DNA of 5,069 nt, from contig CAJXPP010000172.1 in assembly GCA_913058195.1 (NCBI GenBank), forward strand, positions 1-5,069, read 5' to 3'. Shown here piece after piece: positions 1 to 5,069 of this stretch. The position numbers and the translations under genes are program-made. Position 1 is the first letter of the stretch. The number at the start of each line of letters is the position of its first letter. A model generated the notes under the pieces. It saw nothing but the letters and a program-made list of their open reading frames with translations. It had not been told where the DNA came from and ran no database searches. The stretch comes from an uncultured Gammaproteobacteria bacterium (lineage in GTDB: Bacteria > Pseudomonadota > Gammaproteobacteria > Nitrosococcales > Methylophagaceae).

Positions 1-2
1 GA

Positions 3-35
3 TCGTCGGCAGCGTCAGATGTGTATAAGAGACAG
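3..35 (+). other. Nextera read-1 adapter with Tn5 mosaic end (sequencing artefact)
   Basis: All 33 bases match the standard Illumina Nextera transposase read-1 adapter as I know it. It begins TCGTCGGCAGCGTC at position 3 and ends with the 19-bp Tn5 mosaic end at 17-35. The adapter points inward, so genuine genomic sequence starts at 36, inside mutL. Positions 1-2 (GA) sit where the i5 index would end and are probably also synthetic. This is untrimmed library sequence left at a contig or read end, not a natural transposon: the 14 bases before the mosaic end exist only in the synthetic primer. It happens to add no stop codon in the mutL frame, so automatic annotation may extend MutL falsely into it. 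Confidence 0.97.
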
Positions 36-1252
36 GCTGTTATCAAGTCTATTACAACCGGGCCTTGTGATGATGAGCACAGCGCGTATTGTTGATGTAA
101 TAAGCTCTCAACGTTCCCAAACAGTGAGTTTTCAGCAGTATTGTTGTCAATAGAATGGGTCGACTTGCTATTGTGATATTCCGCAGCGTTTTCTTCTAGA
201 AAATGCCGTGGGGATTGTGACTGTACTATTTTATCTAATGTTTCTTCTTGGTCTAATGACAGCGATAAGGCTTCCTCTAACGCGGTGGTAATCAGACCAT
301 GAATTAGACGTGCATCGCGGAAACGCACTTCATGTTTTGTGGGGTGTACATTTATATCGACACGATCTAGAGGTATTGTTAGGTAGAGTACATACGCAGC
401 TTGGCGCCCTGCGGGGATAAGATCGCCGTAAGCTTGTCGAATAGCATGGTTTATCACGCGGTCACGGATTACTCGGCCATTGATGAAAAAATGCTGAACA
501 TCTGTTTGAGGGCGATGTGCTTCTGCTTTAGCCAGCCAACCAGTTAAAGCAATATCATTATAGTCTTGTTGTAAAAATACACAGTTTGCAACAAAATTCT
601 TGCCACATATTTTGGCGAGACGTTGTTTTTTCTGGGCTTCTGTTTTGGCAATTGGTAGCTTTAGTTGCTGATTGTCAGAGAGCTTACAGTGGAAGCCAAC
701 GTCATATTGACTAAGTGCTAAGCGCTGTAGTGTGGTGAGAATATGATGTTGTTCTGTTTTATTACTGCGTAAAAAATGACGTCTTGCTGGCAGGTTAAAA
801 AATAACTCCCGTACTTCAATCGTTGTGCCTTGAGGGTGCGAAGCAGGAGTCACGACATTATCATCACCTTTTATCAACCATGCAGTGCTCTGTTCTTGTC
901 TGAGCGATGTAATGGTTAATTGAGAAATTGAGGTGATACTTGGTAAAGCCTCACCACGAAACCCTAAACTGGCGATATGACTTAATTGTTCACTTGTATG
1001 TAATTTGCTGGTGGCGTGTCTGCTGAGCGCTAAGGGGAGATCATCAGGATGAATACCAAAACCATTATCACGAACACGAATTAACTGGCTGCCAGCACCC
1101 TCAATATCAATGGTGATTTCTGTGGCCCCAGCATCAAGGCTATTCTCAACCAGTTCCTTGACGACGGAAGCAGGACGCTCGATAACCTCGCCTGCCGCAA
1201 TTTGATTCGCTAGGTGTATGGGGAGCTGACTTATGCGGTTGCTGGAAGACAT
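36..1252 (-). CDS. mutL: DNA mismatch repair protein MutL, 3'-truncated by the window edge
   Basis: MutL is a GHKL-family ATPase that links MutS bound at a mismatch to strand incision and helicase loading. The visible 405 codons hold the whole N-terminal ATPase region without a frameshift. Motif I is ELVENSLDAGA, with catalytic Glu33 and Asn37 (E. coli E29 and N33). Motif II is DNGFGI at 62-67, and motif III is GFRGEAL at 97-103. FINGR and HPTKHEVRF follow; Lys306 of the latter corresponds to E. coli K307. A polar linker of about 45 residues leads to LFGNVESL near 377-384, the start of the C-terminal dimerisation domain. The frame reaches the adapter without a stop; family members are usually about 600 residues or more, so roughly a third is missing. 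The start is ATG at 1252, 28 bp after the amiB stop, with only a weak ribosome-binding site. It is probably the fourth gene of the operon; miaA would be expected next, beyond the edge. Confidence 0.97.
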
Positions 1253-1280
1253 ACGTTTATTTTACCAGCAGTAGAAAAGT

Positions 1281-2666
1281 TTAGGGGATGAGTAATATTT
1301 CGCCAACTCTCAGTTTGGTAGAGGATAACTTATTGTTGGATCTGAGTAGAGCTATGGACACTCGGTAACGTTGAGCGATAGTACTGAGTGTATCGCCTCG
1401 GCTTACAATGTGTTGCTGTGGCATAGAACTGTTTGGTAGTGGATTGCGTTGAAAGTAGCTTCGTATCCCTGACATCATTGCGCGTGCAAGCTTATTTTGA
1501 TGACTAGGACTTTTGAGTTTCCGTTCTTCATCAGGGTTAGAAATAAAGGCTGTTTCAACTAATAACGATGGAATATCAGGTGATTTAAGCACTACAAAGG
1601 CAGCAGATTCGACATGCTTTTTATGCACATTACCAACACGTTTTAAACCTGCTAATACTGTGTTGGCTACTTCTAAACTACCCTCTAAGCTAGCGGTTTG
1701 AGACAGGTCCAGTAATACCGATGCTAATAAGTCATCTTTATCTTCTAAGCTAATTCCGCCAGCAAGATCGGCTGCATTCTCTTTATCAGCTAATAATTGT
1801 GCTGCCTCACTACTGGCACCGCGTTCAGATAAAACAAACACTGATGCACCTTTCGCTTTGGTATTTTTAAAGGCATCAGCATGAATTGAAATAAACATAT
1901 CAGCATTATTATTTCGAGCACGTTTGATGCGATGACGAAGTGGAATAAAGACATCACGATCTCGGGTCAAATAAGATCGCATACCAGGTTCTTTATCGAT
2001 CAATTTGGCTAGGCGTTTCGCGATGGCAAGAACAACATCTTTTTCTTTTGTCTTATGCTTTCCTAAAGCCCCAGAGTCTTGCCCGCCATGACCAGGATCA
2101 ATGGCAACAATGATGTCACGTTTTTTCATCGTCTTGATTGATTTAGTGATAGTTAAGGTTGGCTTAACGGCTTTGCTAATTGTTTGATCAGGTTTAGGCG
2201 CTACTTTAGTGGTGGTAGCTTTAGCTACAGGCTTTGTAGTATCTGGATTGCCTATTGTTTTTGAAACTTGAGATGAAGGAGAACCCTTGGAATGTAGATC
2301 AATAACTAAACGGTAAGGATGACCATGGTCAGGTTTTAAGGTTTGGCTTTTATATTGCTGTGGGTGTTTTAGGTCAATTACAACACGGAGCGAGATTTCC
2401 TGCCGAGATGCATGGCGAATAGCTTGAATAGGTGTATTAGCTAGATCGGGAATGAGCAGCTTGCTAGGACGTTTTGTATTTTTTAGATCGATTACAAGAC
2501 GATAAGGGCTTTCCAGAGTAAAGATTTTATATTTCACTTCATCTTTAAAGTCAAATACAAGGCGAGTGTCTGCCCCAGACTGTGAAAGGCGAAGCCCTTC
2601 AAGGCTATTTGACAATGCAGCAAAACTTGAAATAAGCAAAAGTAAGCCCAGTAATGAACGGAGCAT
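1281..2666 (-). CDS. amiB: N-acetylmuramoyl-L-alanine amidase AmiB (AMIN, Amidase_3, LysM)
   Basis: This periplasmic zinc amidase cuts the bond between N-acetylmuramic acid and L-alanine in peptidoglycan and helps split the septum at division. With the ATG start at 2666 it has 461 residues. A Sec signal peptide (MLRSLLGLLLLISSF, then a likely cut after ALS at 19 or SNS at 21) precedes an AMIN domain at about 23-125, which in this family targets the division site. A Lys/Thr/Pro-rich linker covers about 126-183. Amidase_3 follows, with zinc ligands His193 (DPGHGG), Glu208 and His262 (SIHADA) and catalytic Glu371 (LLVETAFISN). The insertion near 296-330, containing ENAADLAGG, matches the region that forms the autoinhibitory helix in AmiB/AmiC-type enzymes, so activation by an EnvC-like LytM factor is expected. 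One LysM domain ends the protein (about 418-461). The frame stays open upstream to a GTG at 2711, but only the ATG has a good ribosome-binding site and puts the signal peptide at the N terminus. Confidence 0.95.
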   Translation of the reverse strand: MLRSLLGLLLLISSFAALSNSLEGLRLSQSGADTRLVFDFKDEVKYKIFTLESPYRLVIDLKNTKRPSKLLIPDLANTPIQAIRHASRQEISLRVVIDLKHPQQYKSQTLKPDHGHPYRLVIDLHSKGSPSSQVSKTIGNPDTTKPVAKATTTKVAPKPDQTISKAVKPTLTITKSIKTMKKRDIIVAIDPGHGGQDSGALGKHKTKEKDVVLAIAKRLAKLIDKEPGMRSYLTRDRDVFIPLRHRIKRARNNNADMFISIHADAFKNTKAKGASVFVLSERGASSEAAQLLADKENAADLAGGISLEDKDDLLASVLLDLSQTASLEGSLEVANTVLAGLKRVGNVHKKHVESAAFVVLKSPDIPSLLVETAFISNPDEERKLKSPSHQNKLARAMMSGIRSYFQRNPLPNSSMPQQHIVSRGDTLSTIAQRYRVSIALLRSNNKLSSTKLRVGEILLIP

Positions 2667-2673
2667 AGTTGGT

Positions 2674-2679
2674 TTCCTA
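2674..2679 (-). promoter_or_regulatory. Ribosome-binding site deciding the amiB start
   Basis: On the minus strand TAGGAA lies 7 bases before the ATG at 2666, a normal Shine-Dalgarno match and spacing. The upstream GTG at 2711 is preceded by TTTTTAGCA, with no purine-rich motif at a usable distance. This site supports the ATG as the true amiB start. Confidence 0.7.
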
Positions 2680-2729
2680 AATGCGGAGTGAGTGTATTGT
2701 GTGATTGTCACTGCTAAAAATCAAGTCTA

Positions 2730-3203
2730 CTACCCAGAGTCAACGACAATTGTCTCTAACTGTTCGTATACGATTTTTGCTTGAGCAGAGACAGCCTCTA
2801 TCTTTACATGACGAGATTGCTTGTGATAACTGAGAGTGATAATGAGATCAGGTTTCGGTAAGTAGTCACCACCTTGACTTGCCCATTCAATAATACACAG
2901 AGATTTGTTGCTAAGATAGTCATCAAGGCCTAGATAATCGAGCTCTTCAGGATCTATCAAACGATAAAGATCAAAATGAAATACAGGCCGTGTTGCTAAA
3001 GAGTAATGCTCAACAAGTGTATAAGTTGGGCTTTTTACATTACCTTTATGGCCAAGGGCCCGTAATAGGCCTCGAGTTAAAGTTGTCTTTCCTGCTCCTA
3101 ACTCACCTTCCAAATGGATAGTGAACTGCGTTTGCGGGCAGCATTGAGCAATTTGTTTGCCTAAATCAAGAGTGGCAGCTTCATCTAGCAGATATGCAAG
3201 CAT
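2730..3203 (-). CDS. tsaE: tRNA t6A biosynthesis ATPase TsaE (YjeE family)
   Basis: TsaE is the small cytoplasmic P-loop ATPase that works with TsaB and TsaD to place threonylcarbamoyl on A37 of ANN-decoding tRNAs (t6A). It is thought to reset the TsaBD complex through ATP hydrolysis. The 157 residues are the usual family length. The Walker A motif GELGAGKT lies at 33-40, with Lys39 and Thr40. It is followed by the family-typical VKSPTYTLVE (switch-like segment, about 56-65), HFDLYRL with Asp78 as the Walker B-type residue, and IIEWASQG with Glu106-Trp107. There is no signal peptide or membrane segment. The ATG at 3203 comes 5 bp after the nnr stop, so translation is probably coupled, which suits the weak ribosome-binding site. 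It ends at TAG, 63 bp before the preferred amiB start. All key residues are intact. Confidence 0.96.
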   Translation of the reverse strand: MLAYLLDEAATLDLGKQIAQCCPQTQFTIHLEGELGAGKTTLTRGLLRALGHKGNVKSPTYTLVEHYSLATRPVFHFDLYRLIDPEELDYLGLDDYLSNKSLCIIEWASQGGDYLPKPDLIITLSYHKQSRHVKIEAVSAQAKIVYEQLETIVVDSG

Positions 3204-3208
3204 CGCTT

Positions 3209-4693
3209 TTAATAAATTAAGTTCGCTAAGTGTCTTAGATGAGGAATGAGGTCCATGGCTAACATGCCTCGTTCACCATCCTGTTCTGCCGCTTTATCAC
3301 CAGCCATACCGTGTAAAGTAACACCTACACAGGCTGCATCCATCAATGGGAACCCTTGTGCTAATAAGCCACCAATAACCCCAGCAAGTACATCACCCAT
3401 ACCGCCACTACCCATGCCTGGATTACCCCATGTGGATAGGCGCGTAGGCTCAGTACCGTCGTAAATTAGAGTTCCCGATCCTTTCAACACAGCAACACCA
3501 CCATAGCGATTTTGTAGTTCTTGTACCGCTTTGAAGCGATCTGCCTGAATTTCGTCTGAAGTACAACCTAAAAGACGCGCAGCTTCACCAGGATGAGGCG
3601 TTAAAACCCAGTTATCATAACGACGCGGGTTTTGGCTCAACAGGTTTAATGCATCAGCATCAACAACCATCGGTAAGTTACTATCAATGGCCTGTTGGAA
3701 AAGAGCTTTGCCCCAAGAGCCTTGACCTAATCCAGGCCCAACAGTCAGTGAATTTGCTCTTTCTATTAGAGGAGCAAGATCTTCAGGGGCTTCGACGCCG
3801 TAGCACATTAAACAAGGACGAGCTTGATTTAGAATCGGGCTGTGGACTTCTCGCGTACCAATACTAACTAGCCCTGCACCTACTCGCCCACCTGCTTCGG
3901 CCGCTACACGCGCAGCGCCCGGCATTCCATGATCACCACCAATGATAAGTAAATGTCCGTATAAGCCTTTATGGCCGGTACGCTCTCTAGGTGCGAGTAA
4001 ATCGCCATCATTTTCTAAACTAACACGACGGGCAATCGGTGAGAATTGTTTGTATAGCGCAGAAGGAATCTGTAGGGAATCAAAGCAAACAGTGCCGCTA
4101 AAATTAGGCCCTTCACCTATAAATAAACCTTTATTTAAGCCAATAAAGCTTAAACAAATAGTCGCTTTAACTGCGATATCCATGGCAGAACCTGTGTCTG
4201 CTTGTAAGCCAGAAGGAATGTCTAATGATAAGACTGGTGCACGTTTATTATTATTAATTGCTTCGATTGCTGCTAGGTAAGTCCCTTCGATAGGGCGGTT
4301 TAGACCTGTACCTAATAAGGCATCAACCATAATATCGGTAGAAGGGAGTGAATCTTCAAATTGTTGAATTTCAGTTCCCGTGGCTAATAATGCTGCGCGA
4401 GCAGCAGCCGTCTCATTGCTCATTTCATCATTGCCAACTTGATAAATGACAACGCGATAATTTAATTCTATAGCTTGTCTTGCCAACTCAAAACCGTCAC
4501 CACCATTATTACCTGTGCCACAGACAATAAGAAGTCGTTCTGCTTGTGGCCAATGATTCTTTATTGACGCGAGCGCAGCTGAGCCTGCTCGGGACATTAG
4601 CTTAGCGGTGGAGACATTATGCTGTTCAGTAACGAGCAGATCTAATTCACGTGTTTGTTTTGCAGTGTAGAGATCATGTGGCAAATTAAGCAT
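3209..4693 (-). CDS. nnr: Bifunctional NAD(P)HX epimerase / ADP-dependent NAD(P)HX dehydratase
   Basis: Nnr repairs hydrated, inactive NADH and NADPH. The N-terminal YjeF_N domain interconverts R- and S-NAD(P)HX, and the C-terminal ribokinase-like domain dehydrates the S form at the expense of ADP (bacterial type). From the ATG at 4693 the protein has 494 residues, close to the E. coli length of about 515. Epimerase motifs are CGTGNNGGDG (58-67), DALLGTGL (124-131) and DIPSG (158-162). The dehydratase begins near 237 with HKGLYGHLLIIGGDHGMPGA, then GPGLG (319-323), VVDADALN (343-350), TPHPGE (365-370) and NPGMGSGGMGDVLAG (424-438), where Asp434 is the expected catalytic base. The open frame continues to a TTG at 4747, but that start would overlap the divergent queG ATG; the ATG has GGA about 6 bases upstream. 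It is the first gene of the minus-strand cluster, so the operon promoter should lie in or beyond the 45-bp gap to queG. Confidence 0.95.
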   Translation of the reverse strand: MLNLPHDLYTAKQTRELDLLVTEQHNVSTAKLMSRAGSAALASIKNHWPQAERLLIVCGTGNNGGDGFELARQAIELNYRVVIYQVGNDEMSNETAAARAALLATGTEIQQFEDSLPSTDIMVDALLGTGLNRPIEGTYLAAIEAINNNKRAPVLSLDIPSGLQADTGSAMDIAVKATICLSFIGLNKGLFIGEGPNFSGTVCFDSLQIPSALYKQFSPIARRVSLENDGDLLAPRERTGHKGLYGHLLIIGGDHGMPGAARVAAEAGGRVGAGLVSIGTREVHSPILNQARPCLMCYGVEAPEDLAPLIERANSLTVGPGLGQGSWGKALFQQAIDSNLPMVVDADALNLLSQNPRRYDNWVLTPHPGEAARLLGCTSDEIQADRFKAVQELQNRYGGVAVLKGSGTLIYDGTEPTRLSTWGNPGMGSGGMGDVLAGVIGGLLAQGFPLMDAACVGVTLHGMAGDKAAEQDGERGMLAMDLIPHLRHLANLIY

Positions 4694-4698
4694 TTTTT

Positions 4699-4703
4699 TT
4701 CCA
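4699..4703 (-). promoter_or_regulatory. Likely ribosome-binding site for nnr
   Basis: On the minus strand TGGAA precedes the ATG at 4693 after five more A residues. The match is short, but its distance is workable and no better motif precedes the TTG at 4747. It supports the ATG as the nnr start. Confidence 0.45.
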
Positions 4704-4725
4704 ACGAAAATTATTACTGGACGCC

Positions 4726-4731
4726 TATAAT
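4726..4731 (+). promoter_or_regulatory. Candidate sigma-70 -10 box for queG
   Basis: TATAAT matches the -10 consensus exactly and lies in the 45-bp divergent gap. The bases 16-18 positions upstream (CAACGAAA region) bear almost no resemblance to TTGACA, and there is no extended TG element. An A/T-rich run at about 4707-4716 lies within the would-be spacer. If used, transcription would begin about 7 bases downstream, at or next to the A of the queG ATG at 4739. Shifted by one base on the other strand, the same bases read TATTAT, so the site could equally serve nnr. This is a motif-only call. Confidence 0.35.
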
Positions 4732-4738
4732 AGCGTGC

Positions 4739-5069
4739 ATGAGTCAAATAAATACAGTGCTAGAAATGAATAGTTTGCATGATAAAATGCAAACGTGGTC
4801 ACAAACTCTTGGTTTTCAACAACTTGGAGTTAGTGATGTTGATTTATCAAAAACAGAAGCACGCTTTTCTTCATGGATAAAAGCTGGGTTTCACGGTGAA
4901 ATGGATTATATGTCTCGTCATGGTTCTTTACGAACTCGACCCGCGGAGCTGCTAGAGGGCACAATACGGGTGATTACTGTTCGAATGGATTATTGGCCTG
5001 AATCAGCTGCAGAACCCTGGTCAGTAATTAATGATGATCAAAAAGGCTTCATTTCACGTTATGCTTTAG
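4739..5069 (+). CDS. queG: Epoxyqueuosine reductase QueG, 3'-truncated by the window edge
   Basis: QueG is a cytoplasmic cobalamin- and iron-sulfur-dependent enzyme that reduces epoxyqueuosine to queuosine at the wobble base of GUN-anticodon tRNAs. Only the first 110 residues are present, of about 350-380 in the family. They follow E. coli QueG closely: TLGFQQLGVSDVDLS (23-37), then FHGEMDYMSRHGSLRTRP (51-68), ELLEGTIRVITVRMDY (70-85), and FISRYAL (104-110), where the E. coli protein continues SRYALGRDYHK. The catalytic aspartate and the Fe-S cysteines lie beyond the edge. The ATG at 4739 gives an N terminus similar in length to E. coli QueG but has no ribosome-binding site. An ATG at 4766 (residue 10) is the alternative, with only a weak CTAGAA before it. 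The divergent arrangement with nnr is the same as in E. coli. Confidence 0.94.
   Translation, partial: MSQINTVLEMNSLHDKMQTWSQTLGFQQLGVSDVDLSKTEARFSSWIKAGFHGEMDYMSRHGSLRTRPAELLEGTIRVITVRMDYWPESAAEPWSVINDDQKGFISRYAL

Noticed and set aside
17..35. Tn5 mosaic end as a sign of a natural transposon insertion in mutL
   Set aside because: The preceding 14 bases are the synthetic Nextera read-1 primer and the sequence lies at the very end of the window, so it is a library artefact.
36..1252. mutL as a pseudogene, since no complete frame is seen
   Set aside because: Translating the minus strand from 1252 to 36 gives an uninterrupted MutL with all ATPase motifs; it is incomplete only because the sequence ends.
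1253..1280. Terminator between amiB and mutL
   Set aside because: The 28-bp gap has no hairpin of useful length; its A/T-rich end alone is not evidence.
1513..1701. Plus-strand open frame of 62 codons
   Set aside because: It lies wholly antisense within amiB, resembles no family I know, and is explained by the amiB codons on the other strand.
2667..2729. Internal promoter or terminator between tsaE and amiB
   Set aside because: A TTGATT on the minus strand (2719-2724) has no acceptable -10 box at 16-18 bp, and I see no stem-loop followed by a T-run.
3246..4280. Three plus-strand open frames (3246-3464, 3649-3867, 3942-4280)
   Set aside because: All lie antisense inside nnr, have low-complexity or unremarkable translations and no ribosome-binding site I can recognise, while nnr is intact and well conserved through the same bases.
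4693..4700. Run of eight T as a terminator or frameshift site
   Set aside because: It overlaps the nnr start region with no stem-loop before it, lies outside the coding part of either gene apart from its first base, and fits as the spacer after the nnr ribosome-binding site.

Overview
This is an ordinary chromosomal housekeeping segment from a gammaproteobacterium, read from a Nextera-prepared library. Four genes lie head to tail on the minus strand in the order nnr, tsaE, amiB, mutL. A fifth, queG, diverges on the plus strand at the right edge. This order matches the conserved gammaproteobacterial nnr(yjeF)-tsaE(yjeE)-amiB-mutL(-miaA-hfq) cluster with queG(yjeS) divergent from nnr, as in Escherichia coli. 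The proteins read as close relatives of the E. coli set. The genus cannot be fixed from the window. The DNA is moderately A+T-leaning, and the visible start of the MutL C-terminal domain lacks the endonuclease motif, which fits a MutH/Dam-type lineage.

Layout from left to right. Positions 3-35 are synthetic Nextera read-1 adapter ending in the Tn5 mosaic end, so genomic sequence begins at 36. Positions 36-1252 hold the first 405 codons of mutL (minus strand), cut early in the C-terminal domain. amiB follows at 1281-2666, a periplasmic cell-wall amidase with signal peptide, AMIN, Amidase_3 and LysM. tsaE is at 2730-3203 and nnr at 3209-4693. A 45-bp divergent gap (4694-4738) carries a perfect TATAAT, and queG runs from 4739 off the right edge. 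Gaps within the minus-strand cluster are 28, 63 and 5 bp, with no evident terminator, so it looks like one operon read from nnr toward mutL. No stretch above 300 bp lacks a gene, and I see no RNA gene, insertion sequence, CRISPR array or phage gene.

The genes share no single pathway. Nnr repairs damaged NAD(P)H. TsaE supports the t6A tRNA modification, and QueG makes the last step of queuosine in tRNA. AmiB splits septal peptidoglycan, and MutL couples mismatch recognition to strand incision. For amiB and nnr, the longest open frames begin at GTG and TTG codons, but ribosome-binding sites and protein architecture favour internal ATG starts at 2666 and 4693.

I found no undescribed system. The points worth a second look are the adapter join, the MutL endonuclease-motif state and short linker, and a possible leaderless queG transcript.
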